Of a stretch of DNA of 34,140 nucleotides, positions 24,277 to 32,743 are shown piece by piece. Position 1 is the first letter of the stretch. Each line of letters starts with the position of its first letter. The translations under genes and the position numbers were made by a program. Source of the stretch: RGIG4140 sp045635565 (GTDB lineage: Bacteria > Pseudomonadota > Alphaproteobacteria > CAAHEQ01 > UBA3637); the NCBI GenBank assembly GCA_045635565.1, contig JAZTVX010000061.1, positions 1 through 34,140 of the forward strand, read 5' to 3'. Below the pieces are notes generated by a model, which was not told the origin of the DNA, did no database searches, and saw only the letters and a program-made list of their open reading frames with translations.

Positions 24277-24513
24277 ATGCCTAAAAGAATATTGCAAGGT
24301 GTTGTTGTTAGCGACAAAATGGACAAATCAGTTGTTGTCAAAGTTGAACGTCGTGTTATGCACCCTGTTTATAAAAAATACATCAAACGCAGTGCAAAAT
24401 ACACGGCGCATGATGAAAACAATTTGTGCAAAATCGGTGATGTTGTACAAATTATTGAGAGCCGTCCTATTTCCAAGACAAAAACTTGGGTAGTTATGGC
24501 AGAAAGTAAATAA
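24277..24513 (+). CDS. rpsQ: 30S ribosomal protein S17
   Basis: A primary 16S rRNA binder needed early in 30S assembly. It has 78 residues of OB-fold: LQGVVVSDKMDKSVVVKVERRVMHPVYKKYI and the IIESRPISKTKTW signature. Start ATG after AGGAGAAAATAA, 20 bases past rpmC. Confidence 0.97.
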   Translation: MPKRILQGVVVSDKMDKSVVVKVERRVMHPVYKKYIKRSAKYTAHDENNLCKIGDVVQIIESRPISKTKTWVVMAESK

Positions 24514-24538
24514 TTGGATTCAAAGGAAGGAAATACCA

Positions 24539-24907
24539 ATGATTCAAGTAGAAACAAACCTTGATGTTGCTGATAACTCAGGCGCTCTGAAAGTTCAGTG
24601 CATTAAAGTTATTGGTGGCTCTAAACGTAAGGTTGCTTCTGTCGGCGATGTGATTATCGTTTCGGTTAAAAAAGCAAAACCACGTGGAAAAGTCAAAAAA
24701 GGTGATGTCCAACGCGCTTTAATTGTTCGGACAGCAAAAGAAATTCACAGACAGGATGGTACAGCGATTCGCTTCGATTCTAATGCTGTTGTGTTGGTCA
24801 ATAAAGATGGTGATCCAATCGGTACACGTATCTTTGGGCCGGTAACGCGTGAATTACGTGCGAAAAACTATACTAAAATTATGTCATTAGCACCGGAGGT
24901 ATTATAA
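24539..24907 (+). CDS. rplN: 50S ribosomal protein L14
   Basis: Binds 23S rRNA at the subunit interface, forming bridges with 16S rRNA. It has the exact 122-residue length, beginning MIQVETNLDVADNSGA and ending IMSLAPEVL. GGAAGGAA precedes the ATG. The Shine-Dalgarno for rplX (GGAGG) lies in its last codons. Confidence 0.98.
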   Translation: MIQVETNLDVADNSGALKVQCIKVIGGSKRKVASVGDVIIVSVKKAKPRGKVKKGDVQRALIVRTAKEIHRQDGTAIRFDSNAVVLVNKDGDPIGTRIFGPVTRELRAKNYTKIMSLAPEVL

Positions 24908-24908
24908 G

Positions 24909-25226
24909 ATGGCTATGAAAATTAAAAAAGGCGATCAAGTAATCGTTATTACCGGTCGTGATAAAGGTAAAACAGGCGAAGTCGTTAAATCAATGCCGAA
25001 AGAAAACAAAGTTGTTGTTCAGGGTATTAATATGGTTAAACGTCATACAAAACCGACACAAGAAACAGCCGGTGGTATCGTTTCCAAAGAAAGCCCGATT
25101 CATGTTTCAAATGTTGCATTGATTGATCCGAAATCAGGTAAAGCGACTCGTGTTGGATTTAAAGTTGAAAAAGACGGTCAAAAAGTTCGTGTTGCAAAAC
25201 GTTCGGGCGAAGTGATCGGTAAATAA
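24909..25226 (+). CDS. rplX: 50S ribosomal protein L24
   Basis: An initiator of 50S assembly that binds the 5' part of 23S rRNA. The KOW motif is KIKKGDQVIVITGRDKGKTGEV near the N-terminus; GGIVSKESPIHVSNVALIDP is family-typical. It starts one base after the rplN stop, so translation is coupled. Met3 is an alternative start. Confidence 0.97.
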   Translation: MAMKIKKGDQVIVITGRDKGKTGEVVKSMPKENKVVVQGINMVKRHTKPTQETAGGIVSKESPIHVSNVALIDPKSGKATRVGFKVEKDGQKVRVAKRSGEVIGK

Positions 25227-25237
25227 GGGAAAACATC

Positions 25238-25780
25238 ATGACAGCAAGATTGAAAAAGAAATATGATGAAGAAATTGTACCGGCTTTGTTGGCACAATTC
25301 GGCTATAAAAATAAGATGGAACTCCCAAAATTGGACAAAATCGTTCTGAATATGGGCGTAGGTGAAGCAACAGAAGACCGTAAGGCTCTTGAAGGTGCTT
25401 TGAAAGATATGGAAGCAATTGCCGGACAAAAACCGGTTTTGACTCATTCTAAAAAGTCAATTGCTACTTTCAAATTGCGTGAAGGAATGCCGATTGGTTG
25501 TAAAGTAACGCTTCGCCGTGACAGAATGTATGAATTTTTGGATCGTTTAATTACAACGGCTTTGCCTCGTGTACGGGACTTCCGTGGCGTTTCCAACAAA
25601 AGTTTTGATGGTCATGGCAACTACGCTTTGGGTTTAAAAGAACAAATCGTGTTCTTGGAAATCAATTATGATGCAGTTGATAAAATCCGTGGAATGGATA
25701 TTGTTATCACAACAACGGCCAAAACAGACGAAGAAGCTAAAGCTTTATTAGCCGGTTTTGGTATGCCGTTCATGAAGTAA
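25238..25780 (+). CDS. rplE: 50S ribosomal protein L5
   Basis: Binds 5S rRNA and contacts the P-site tRNA. At 180 residues it has the normal length, with LDKIVLNMGVGEA, LREGMPIGCKVTLRRDRMYEFLDRL and the closing segment ALLAGFGMPF. Starts 11 bases after rplX. Confidence 0.98.
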   Translation: MTARLKKKYDEEIVPALLAQFGYKNKMELPKLDKIVLNMGVGEATEDRKALEGALKDMEAIAGQKPVLTHSKKSIATFKLREGMPIGCKVTLRRDRMYEFLDRLITTALPRVRDFRGVSNKSFDGHGNYALGLKEQIVFLEINYDAVDKIRGMDIVITTTAKTDEEAKALLAGFGMPFMK

Positions 25781-25791
25781 GGGAAACGAAC

Positions 25792-26097
25792 ATGTCGAAA
25801 AAATGTTTAATTAACAGAAATTTAAAACGCCAAGAAATGGCTAAGAAATATGCTTCAAAAAGGGCTGCTTTAAAAGCAATCATCAATGATGCAAATTCAA
25901 CGCCGGAAGAAGTTTTTGCGGCAACGTTAAAATTGGCTAAATTACCGCGTAACTCGGCACAAGTTCGTGTTCACAATCGTTGTGAGTTAACAGGTCGTTC
26001 ACACGGTAACTATCGTAAATTAAGAATGAGTCGTATTCAATTACGGAAATTGGCAAACGAAGGTCAAATTCCGGGTATGACAAAATCCAGTTGGTAA
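25792..26097 (+). CDS. rpsN: 30S ribosomal protein S14 (long, zinc-free form)
   Basis: A 3'-domain 30S protein near the A and P sites. The 101-residue long form lacks the CxxC pairs of the zinc form and has the NRCELTGRSHGNYRKLRMSRIQLRKLA region, ending TKSSW. Starts 11 bases after rplE. Confidence 0.97.
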   Translation: MSKKCLINRNLKRQEMAKKYASKRAALKAIINDANSTPEEVFAATLKLAKLPRNSAQVRVHNRCELTGRSHGNYRKLRMSRIQLRKLANEGQIPGMTKSSW

Positions 26098-26110
26098 GGA
26101 GGAAGACACA

Positions 26111-26509
26111 ATGTCTATGACAGATCCTTTGGGCGATATGCTGACACGTATCCGTAACGGTGGCATGGCTCATAAAAGTTTTGTTACGGCTCCTGCTTCA
26201 AACTTGCGTGCTAACGTATTAGAAGTTTTGAAACGGGAAGGTTACATCCGTAATTATGAACGCATTCAAGTTCGTGAAGGTGTTCAAGAATTTAAAATTG
26301 AATTAAAATACTACGAAAACAAACCGGTTATCAAAGAAATCGAACGTGTTTCAACACCGGGTCGTCGTGTTTATTCTAAAGTTAAAGATTTACCGAAATT
26401 TTATAACGGTCTCGGTATTTACGTATTGTCCACACCGTCAGGCGTTATGTCTGATTACGAAGCTCGTCAAGCCAACTTGGGTGGCGAAGTTTTGTGTAAA
26501 GTATTTTAG
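26111..26509 (+). CDS. rpsH: 30S ribosomal protein S8
   Basis: Binds helix 21 of 16S rRNA and, in E. coli, represses its own spc operon by binding the rplE leader. It has 132 residues: DPLGDMLTRIRNG near the start and STPSGVMSDYEARQANLGGEVLCKVF at the end. AAGGAGG 8 bases upstream selects the first ATG over Met3. Confidence 0.98.
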   Translation: MSMTDPLGDMLTRIRNGGMAHKSFVTAPASNLRANVLEVLKREGYIRNYERIQVREGVQEFKIELKYYENKPVIKEIERVSTPGRRVYSKVKDLPKFYNGLGIYVLSTPSGVMSDYEARQANLGGEVLCKVF

Positions 26510-26521
26510 GAGGATAGAACA

Positions 26522-27055
26522 ATGTCTCGTATTGGTAAACATCCTGTTAAATTACCTGCCGGTGTTACGGCAACAATTACAGACAACGAAATCGTTGTTA
26601 AAGGTAAATTAGGTGAATTAAAAACACATATCCCTGCCGGTGTAAGTGTTAAAGAAGAAAATGGTGAAATTGTTGTACGTCCGTTATCTGACAGTAAAGA
26701 ACATCGTATGATGTGGGGTACTGTTCGTGCCAATGTTAACAACTTGGTTACGGGTGTTTCTGACGGTTTCAAAAAGAAATTGGAATTGATTGGTGTTGGT
26801 TACAAAGCACAAGCTCAAGGTCAAAATTTGAAATTATCATTAGGTTACAGCCATGATATTGATTACAAATTACCGCAAGGCATTCAATGTGCCACACCGC
26901 AACCGACAGTTATTGAATTATCAAGTGCTGATAAACAATTATTAGGTCAGGTTGCCGCTGAAATTCGTTCTTATCGTTCACCTGAACCGTATAAAGGCAA
27001 AGGGGTTAAGTATGAAAACGAAACCATTTTGCGTAAAGTCGGTAAGAAGAAATAA
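26522..27055 (+). CDS. rplF: 50S ribosomal protein L6
   Basis: Lies near the factor-binding site of the 50S. The 177 residues form two similar domains, starting SRIGKHPVKLPAGV and ending EPYKGKGVKYENETILRKVGKKK. AGGAGG before the ATG lies at the rpsH stop. Confidence 0.98.
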   Translation: MSRIGKHPVKLPAGVTATITDNEIVVKGKLGELKTHIPAGVSVKEENGEIVVRPLSDSKEHRMMWGTVRANVNNLVTGVSDGFKKKLELIGVGYKAQAQGQNLKLSLGYSHDIDYKLPQGIQCATPQPTVIELSSADKQLLGQVAAEIRSYRSPEPYKGKGVKYENETILRKVGKKK

Positions 27056-27066
27056 GGGATAGTAAA

Positions 27067-27417
27067 ATGAAGAAAATTAGTAATCATGATCGTCGTAAAG
27101 CACGTGTACGCTATGCTTTAAAGATGAAATCGGGCAATCGTTTGAGATTATCTGTCAATCGTTCCGAAAAGAACATTTATGCTCAAATTATTGACGATAA
27201 AAAAGGAGTCACATTGGTTGCCGCTTCTTCAAAGAATGCGGAAATCACAGCTAAAGGCTCAACGGTTGCTGCAGCAACACAAGTCGGTAAATTAGTTGCC
27301 GAACGTGCTTTGGCCGCCGGAATTAAAGAAGTTGTGTTCGATCGCAGTGGTTATTTGTACCATGGTCGGATTAAAGCAATCGCAGAAGCCGCTCGTGAAG
27401 CCGGCTTATCATTCTAG
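27067..27417 (+). CDS. rplR: 50S ribosomal protein L18
   Basis: Binds 5S rRNA with L5. It has 116 residues: RVRYALKMKSGNRLRLSVNRS, then AQIIDD and the C-terminal FDRSGYLYHGRIKAIAEAAREAGL signature. Starts 11 bases after rplF. Confidence 0.98.
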   Translation: MKKISNHDRRKARVRYALKMKSGNRLRLSVNRSEKNIYAQIIDDKKGVTLVAASSKNAEITAKGSTVAAATQVGKLVAERALAAGIKEVVFDRSGYLYHGRIKAIAEAAREAGLSF

Positions 27418-27426
27418 GAGAGCAAA

Positions 27427-28023
27427 ATGGCTGAAAATGAAATTCAAGAAAAGAAACAACGTCGTCCACGCAAAGACCGTGACGAAGCCAGAGTTGAAAA
27501 ATTGAGCGATGAATTTACAGATCGTGTTGTTCATGTTAATCGTGTTTCCAAAACGGTTAAAGGTGGTAAACGGTTTGCATTCGCTGCTTTGGTTGTTGTC
27601 GGTGATCAAAAAGGTCGTGTCGGTTTTGCTCACGCAAAAGCTAAGGAAGTTCCTGATGCCATCAAAAAGGCAACAGAACAAGCACGTCGTAATTTAATGC
27701 GTGTTCCTTTGCGTGAAGGTAGAACGTTACACCATGATGTTTTAGGACATTTTGGTGCTGGTCGTGTTACTTTGAGAACGGCCCCTGCCGGTACCGGTAT
27801 CATCGCCGGTGGTCCGATGCGTGCCATCTTTGAAGTAATGGGAATTCAAGATGTTGTTGCAAAATGTACGGGTTCTTCAAACCCACACAACATGGTTCGT
27901 GCTACATTTGATGCTTTAACATCATTGAATTCACCACGCATTGTTGCCGCTAAACGTGGTAAGAAAGTCGGAGATATCGTATCTCGTCGTGATGGTACGA
28001 TTGTAAACAAAGACGCAGAATAA
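27427..28023 (+). CDS. rpsE: 30S ribosomal protein S5
   Basis: A decoding-fidelity protein of the 30S. The 198 residues include the S5 N-terminal dsRBD-like fold (DRVVHVNRVSKTVKGGKRFAF, an alphaproteobacteria-like 198-aa form) and the GTGIIAGGPMRAIFEVMGI segment. Starts 9 bases after rplR. rpmD, the usual next gene, is absent. Confidence 0.98.
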   Translation: MAENEIQEKKQRRPRKDRDEARVEKLSDEFTDRVVHVNRVSKTVKGGKRFAFAALVVVGDQKGRVGFAHAKAKEVPDAIKKATEQARRNLMRVPLREGRTLHHDVLGHFGAGRVTLRTAPAGTGIIAGGPMRAIFEVMGIQDVVAKCTGSSNPHNMVRATFDALTSLNSPRIVAAKRGKKVGDIVSRRDGTIVNKDAE

Positions 28024-28034
28024 GGGTGAGTAAG

Positions 28035-28574
28035 ATGAAATTAAATCAAATTCGCGATAATAAAGGTGCCCGCAAGCAGTCAATGCGTGTTGCCCGTGGT
28101 GTAAGTTCGGGTAAAGGTCGCACAGGCGGTCGTGGTTTCAAGGGACAAAAATCTCGTACAGGCGTTAGCATTAAGGGATTTGAAGGCGGACAAATGCCGG
28201 TTTACCGTCGTTTACCAAAACGCGGTTTTAACAACATTTTCCGTTTGTCATATGCTGAAATCAACTTGGATACGATTCAAAAAGCAATTGATGCCAAAGT
28301 TTTAGACGTAACACAAGAAATCAACGGTGTTTCTTTGATGGAAGCCGGTTTGATTAAACACGTTAAAGACGGTGTTCGTTTATTAGGTAACGGTTCTTTA
28401 ACAAGCAAAGCCGTTATCCGTGTTGCCGGTGCAACAAAAACAGCACAAGATGCTGTTGAAAAAGCCGGTGGTCAATTGATTTTGGAACCAAAAAAAGCAA
28501 CTGTTTTAGTCAAAGGTCAAAAAACATCTAAAAAAGAACCAGCGAAAAAAGCAGTTTCTAAAAAAGCAAAATAA
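28035..28574 (+). CDS. rplO: 50S ribosomal protein L15
   Basis: A late 50S assembly protein. I use the ATG at 28035 (MKLNQIRDNKGARK); an in-frame GTG at 28026 lies between the rpsE stop and this ATG and overlaps the AAGGG Shine-Dalgarno region. The GGRGFKGQKSRTG and GFEGGQMPVYRRLPKRGFNN blocks are diagnostic. The C-terminus is extended by a Lys/Ala-rich tail (KTSKKEPAKKAVSKKAK), giving 180 residues or so against a usual 145-165. Confidence 0.96.
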   Translation: MKLNQIRDNKGARKQSMRVARGVSSGKGRTGGRGFKGQKSRTGVSIKGFEGGQMPVYRRLPKRGFNNIFRLSYAEINLDTIQKAIDAKVLDVTQEINGVSLMEAGLIKHVKDGVRLLGNGSLTSKAVIRVAGATKTAQDAVEKAGGQLILEPKKATVLVKGQKTSKKEPAKKAVSKKAK

Positions 28575-28605
28575 TATAATGTAAAGTTAGCAAGGGAGAA
28601 CAATA

Positions 28606-29937
28606 ATGGCATCTTTATCTGAAAAAATTACATCCGGTATGGATTTTTCTGCTTTTTCGAAAGCAAAGGATTTACAGAAGCGGTTATTGTTCACCTTGTT
28701 TGCTTTAATTGTGTTCCGCTTAGGAACATATATTCCTTTCCCAGGTACAAGTCGTGGCTTTTTGAAAGAGTTTTTTTCTGAAAATGCCGGTGGTTTGCTG
28801 GGTATGTTTAATGCATTTACGGGTGGTGCATTGGAACGTATGTCTATTATGGCATTAAATATCATGCCGTATATTTCTGCTTCCATTGTTGTTCAATTGG
28901 GTGCCAGTATTTTGCCGTCGTTAATGGCTTTGAAAAAAGAAGGCGAATCTGGTATGCGGAAAATCAATCAATACACGCGTTATTTAACAGTTTTAATCAC
29001 AATTGTTCAAGCCTTTTTCATGGCCAAGGCATTGGAAAGTGCCGGTGTTGTTACGATGTCATCAATGGCTGTGTTTGAGCTATCAACAGTCGTTTCTTTG
29101 CTCGGCGGAACAATGTTTGTTGTTTGGTTAGGGGAGCAAATTACTGCACGGGGAGTCGGTAATGGTGCTTCATTGATTATTATGATTGGTATCGTTGCAG
29201 GTATTCCGAATGCTTTGGTAACGTTATTGGAAGAAAATAAAACGGGTGCTATGTCAGGTTTAACGTTAATCGCTTTATTGGTTTTGACATTTGCCGTTAT
29301 TTACTTGGTTGTGTTTGTTGAAATGGCTCAACGTCGCATTCCTGTTCAGTATCCGAAACGTCAAATTGGAAACCGTGTGATGCAGGGTGCAAATTCTCAC
29401 TTGCCGTTAAAAATTAACCCGACGGGTGTTATGCCTCCGATTTTTGCTAGTGCCATTTTGGCTATTCCGGTTGCCATTGTACAATTTTCATCTAAATCAG
29501 AACCGTCTGAATGGGTTTCTCAATTGGCAATTTGGTTGACACCAGGGCAATGGTTATATATTGTTGTTTTCGGATTCTTGATTATGTTCTTTACGTTCTT
29601 TTATACAGGACTTCAATCCAATCCAACTGAAACAGCTGAAAATTTGAAAAAACAAGGTGGGTTTATTGCAGGCATTCGTCCAGGAAAAAATACGGCTGAT
29701 TATTTGGATTATGTTATTTCCCGTTTAACGTTGTTAGGAGCAATTTATCTGGCCGCCTTGTGTATTTTGCCGGAAACGTTGATTGCTGTTTTGGGTGTTC
29801 CGTTCTTTTTGGGTGGCACAACATTGTTGATTGTTGTTTCTGTTATTATGGATACAGTATCACAAATTCAATCACATTTAATTGCTCATCAATATGAAGG
29901 ACTGATTAAAAAAGCGAAATTAAAGGGTCGTTTGTAA
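28606..29937 (+). CDS. secY: Preprotein translocase subunit SecY
   Basis: The channel of the Sec translocon in the inner membrane, working with SecE, SecG and SecA. The 443 residues include about ten membrane helices. Family blocks include RLGTYIPFPG, FTGGALERMSIMALNIMPYISASI, the QRRIPVQYPKRQ cytoplasmic loop and NLKKQGGFIAGIRPGKNTADYL. It lies 31 bases after rplO and ahead of adk. Confidence 0.98.
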   Translation: MASLSEKITSGMDFSAFSKAKDLQKRLLFTLFALIVFRLGTYIPFPGTSRGFLKEFFSENAGGLLGMFNAFTGGALERMSIMALNIMPYISASIVVQLGASILPSLMALKKEGESGMRKINQYTRYLTVLITIVQAFFMAKALESAGVVTMSSMAVFELSTVVSLLGGTMFVVWLGEQITARGVGNGASLIIMIGIVAGIPNALVTLLEENKTGAMSGLTLIALLVLTFAVIYLVVFVEMAQRRIPVQYPKRQIGNRVMQGANSHLPLKINPTGVMPPIFASAILAIPVAIVQFSSKSEPSEWVSQLAIWLTPGQWLYIVVFGFLIMFFTFFYTGLQSNPTETAENLKKQGGFIAGIRPGKNTADYLDYVISRLTLLGAIYLAALCILPETLIAVLGVPFFLGGTTLLIVVSVIMDTVSQIQSHLIAHQYEGLIKKAKLKGRL

Positions 29938-29959
29938 AACTGGAACAAGGAAGATAACT

Positions 29960-30640
29960 ATGCCTGAAACAATGAAAAGAAATATTGTTATGATGGGAGC
30001 CCCCGGCAGTGGCAAAGGAACACAAAGTGCTATTTTGTCGGAAAAATTGGGTATCAATGCTTTTTCAATGGGTGATATCTTACGGTCAGTTGCCTGTCAG
30101 GATAGTGAAGAAGGGCGTTCCGTTAAAGCACTTATTGAAAAAGGGAATATGGTTCCGGACGAATTGGCTATTCGTTTAATGGAAATGGAATTATTTAAGC
30201 CGGAAAATGAAAACGGTTATATTTTAGATGGGTTTCCAAGAGAATTATCTCAAGCAGAAGCGTTAGATAACGCATTGAGCAGTGAAAGGTATGCTCAATA
30301 TCATATGGACATAGATTTGGTCTTGTTATTGCAAGTTCCAGATGATTATGTTATAGATAGAATTATCGGGCGTTATCAATGTGCACATTGTAAAACGCTT
30401 TATCATGAAAAGTTTAAGCAACCACAAGTATATGGAATATGTGATGCTTGTGGGGGCAAAGAATTTACACGGCGAGCAGACGATACCTATGAAACGGTTG
30501 TATCTAGACTCCGGACGTTCCGTCGTGTAACGGCTCCGGTTATACCTTACTACGAAATGAAGGGGCTCTTGGTGTGCGTTGATGGGACGGGACCCATTGA
30601 CGTTGTGAGTGAAAAAATAAGAAAAATAGTAGGCTATTAA
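29960..30640 (+). CDS. adk: Adenylate kinase (zinc-type LID)
   Basis: Equilibrates ATP and AMP with two ADP. The 226-residue protein has the P-loop GAPGSGKGT at 13-21, the AMP segment DGFPRELSQAEAL near 90-102, and a long LID domain with Cys141, Cys144, Cys161 and Cys164, forming a structural zinc site. The LID Arg residues (RRADD) follow. AAGGAAG 6 bases before the ATG at 29960 supports the start; Met5 is an alternative. adk between secY and rpsM is a common alphaproteobacterial order. Confidence 0.97.
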   Translation: MPETMKRNIVMMGAPGSGKGTQSAILSEKLGINAFSMGDILRSVACQDSEEGRSVKALIEKGNMVPDELAIRLMEMELFKPENENGYILDGFPRELSQAEALDNALSSERYAQYHMDIDLVLLLQVPDDYVIDRIIGRYQCAHCKTLYHEKFKQPQVYGICDACGGKEFTRRADDTYETVVSRLRTFRRVTAPVIPYYEMKGLLVCVDGTGPIDVVSEKIRKIVGY

Positions 30641-30648
30641 ATTTTGGC

Positions 30649-30677
30649 TTGACACGAAACGAAAAATAGATTATAAT
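30649..30677 (+). promoter_or_regulatory. Consensus promoter for the alpha operon (rpsM-rpsK-rpoA-rplQ)
   Basis: Perfect TTGACA (30649-30654), 17 bases, perfect TATAAT (30672-30677). It begins 9 bases after the adk stop, giving a leader of about 75 bases that contains a hairpin around CTTGCTTGCATAAGCAGG (about 30698-30715). Confidence 0.92.
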
Positions 30678-30757
30678 TCCCACTCGTTGAAGTGTCTTGC
30701 TTGCATAAGCAGGATTATTAGTCGTTATTTTTTATATTATTTAATGGAGAAAGTACC

Positions 30758-31135
30758 TTGGCACGTATTGCAGGTGTAAACATTCCGACATCAAAAATCG
30801 TCGTTATCGGTTTAACGTACATTTATGGTATTGGTCGGAAAAAAGCTGAAGAAATTTGCAGCAAATTAAACATTGATTCACATAAACGTGTGAATGATTT
30901 AACAGACGAAGAAACATTGAAAATCCGTGAATTGATTGATAATTCATATCGGGTTGAAGGTGATTTGCGTCGTGAAGTATCTTTAAACATCAAACGCTTG
31001 ATGGATTTAGGTTGTTACCGTGGTTTGCGTCACCGTAAGGGTTTGCCTGTACGGGGACAACGGACACATACAAATGCCCGTACACGTAAGGGTAAAGCAG
31101 TTGCTATTGCCGGTAAGAAGAAAGTAACGAAGTAA
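30758..31135 (+). CDS. rpsM: 30S ribosomal protein S13
   Basis: A head protein of the 30S that contacts the P-site tRNA and the L5 bridge. It has 125 residues starting with TTG: (M)ARIAGVNIPTSKIVVIGLTYIYGIGRKKAEEIC, with the RGLRHRKGLPVRGQRTHTNARTRKG signature. No ATG gives this conserved N-terminus, and GGAGA sits 8 bases before the TTG, so the rare start is probably real and may hold down translation. Confidence 0.97.
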   Translation: MARIAGVNIPTSKIVVIGLTYIYGIGRKKAEEICSKLNIDSHKRVNDLTDEETLKIRELIDNSYRVEGDLRREVSLNIKRLMDLGCYRGLRHRKGLPVRGQRTHTNARTRKGKAVAIAGKKKVTK

Positions 31136-31145
31136 GGAGATACTC

Positions 31146-31538
31146 ATGGCAGATAAAAAAGTTACGCGAACAAGAAATCGCGACAGAAAGAATATTTCCG
31201 TGGGTGTTGCTCACGTTAATTCATCATTTAACAATACAATGGTTACAATTACAGATGCACAAGGTAACACAATTTCTTGGTCATCAGCTGGTTTAAAAGG
31301 TTTCCGTGGTTCACGTAAATCGACACCATATGCTGCTCAAGTCGCTGCCGATGATGCTGCCCGTAAAGCACAAGAACATGGATTGAAATCTATTGACGTA
31401 TTGGTCATGGGTCCGGGTTCTGGTCGTGAATCTGCTTTGCGTGCTTTTCAAGCCGCAGGCTTAATTGTAACATCTATTAAAGATATTACATCTATTCCAC
31501 ATAACGGATGTCGCGCACGTAAACGTCGTCGCGTATAA
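31146..31538 (+). CDS. rpsK: 30S ribosomal protein S11
   Basis: Platform protein near the mRNA exit and E site. It has 130 residues, with GVAHVNSSFNNTMVTITDAQGN, SSAGLKGFRGSRKSTPYAAQ and the basic end SIPHNGCRARKRRRV. Starts 10 bases after rpsM. Confidence 0.98.
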   Translation: MADKKVTRTRNRDRKNISVGVAHVNSSFNNTMVTITDAQGNTISWSSAGLKGFRGSRKSTPYAAQVAADDAARKAQEHGLKSIDVLVMGPGSGRESALRAFQAAGLIVTSIKDITSIPHNGCRARKRRRV

Positions 31539-31549
31539 TACGCTTGGTT

Positions 31550-31575
31550 CAGAATGACGCTTTTGCGTCATTCTG
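31550..31575 (+). other. Strong intercistronic hairpin between rpsK and rpoA
   Basis: CAGAATGACGC (31550-31560) and GCGTCATTCTG (31565-31575) form a perfect 11 bp stem with a TTTT loop. No T run follows, so it is not a standard terminator; it may be an RNA processing or stability element that sets rpoA apart from the ribosomal proteins. Confidence 0.75.
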
Positions 31576-31606
31576 TTGTGAAACTGATAAATAAGGGAGC
31601 CTTATT

Positions 31607-32620
31607 ATGATACAAAAGAATTGGCAAGACTTGATTAAACCTTCGACATTGTCTGTTGATCAGTCGGTACCCGGTTTCAAAGCAACAATGGTTGTTGAAC
31701 CACTGGAACGTGGTTTTGGTATGACACTCGGCAATGCTTTGCGTCGTGTGTTATTATCATCTTTGCAAGGTGGTGCAGTTACAGCTATTCGTATTGACGG
31801 TGTTTTACATGAATTTTCATCAATTCCGGGCGTTCGTGAGGATGTAACGGAAATTATTTTAAACATCAAAGGATTGGCTTTAAAAGTTGATTCGGAATTA
31901 CCACAACGCATTTATTTGAATGCAACTGGTCCGGCTGTTGTAACAGCTGGTCAGATTACGACAAATCAGAGTGTTGAAGTAATGAATCCGGATTTGGTCA
32001 TTTGTACATTAGATGCTGGTGCAACGATTAACATTGAAATGACTGTTTCAACTGGTAAAGGTTATGTAACGGCTGCTGCTAATCGTCCGGAAGATTGTCC
32101 GATTGGGTTGATTCCAATTGATGCAATCTATTCTCCGGTTAAATCGGTTGTTTACAAAACGGTTAATGCTCGTGTTGGTCAACAAACTGACTATGATAAG
32201 TTATACTTAACTGTTGAAACAGATGGTACGGTTTCTCCGGAAGATGCCGTTGCTTTGGCTGCTCGTATCTTGCAGGAACAATTGAAATCCTTTATTAACT
32301 TCGAAGAACCGGAAGAAGCAACATTAGAAGATAAGATTGCTGAATTACCGTTCAACAAAAACTTGTTGTTGAAAGTTGATGAATTAGAATTATCTGTTCG
32401 TTCTGCTAACTGCTTGAAGAATGATAATATCATTTACATTGGTGATTTAGTACAAAAAACAGAATCAGAAATGTTGCGGACACCCAACTTCGGTCGTAAA
32501 TCTTTAAATGAAATTAAAGAATTACTTGGCAATATGGATTTGCATTTAGGTATGCAGGTTGAAGGTTGGCCACCAGAAGATTTAGAAGCATTATCAGCTA
32601 CGGTTGATAGCGAAAGTTAA
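31607..32620 (+). CDS. rpoA: RNA polymerase alpha subunit
   Basis: Dimerises to seed RNA polymerase assembly and contacts promoters and activators. The 337 residues include the N-terminal domain (GFGMTLGNALRRVLLSSLQGGAVTAIRIDGV and REDVTEIILNIK) and the C-terminal domain with two helix-hairpin-helix motifs (ELELSVRSANCLKNDNIIYIGDLVQKTESEMLRTPNFGRKSLNEI). GGGAGCC before the ATG. Confidence 0.98.
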   Translation: MIQKNWQDLIKPSTLSVDQSVPGFKATMVVEPLERGFGMTLGNALRRVLLSSLQGGAVTAIRIDGVLHEFSSIPGVREDVTEIILNIKGLALKVDSELPQRIYLNATGPAVVTAGQITTNQSVEVMNPDLVICTLDAGATINIEMTVSTGKGYVTAAANRPEDCPIGLIPIDAIYSPVKSVVYKTVNARVGQQTDYDKLYLTVETDGTVSPEDAVALAARILQEQLKSFINFEEPEEATLEDKIAELPFNKNLLLKVDELELSVRSANCLKNDNIIYIGDLVQKTESEMLRTPNFGRKSLNEIKELLGNMDLHLGMQVEGWPPEDLEALSATVDSES

Positions 32621-32628
32621 TAAAAAAT

Positions 32629-32647
32629 CGTCAGAATCGTTCTGGCG
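32629..32647 (+). other. Intercistronic hairpin between rpoA and rplQ
   Basis: CGTCAGAA (32629-32636) and TTCTGGCG (32640-32647) pair over 8 bp with one T-G and a TCG loop. It starts 9 bases after the rpoA stop, not followed by a T run. It resembles the rpsK-rpoA hairpin in position. Confidence 0.55.
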
Positions 32648-32743
32648 TTCGGTCTTTACATTGCTTTGCCGAGGAGTGTGGATGACCGGTAAGTATTATC
32701 AGCTTTGCGTGTCAAGGCTTTATTATGAAGAAAGGAAAAGAAA

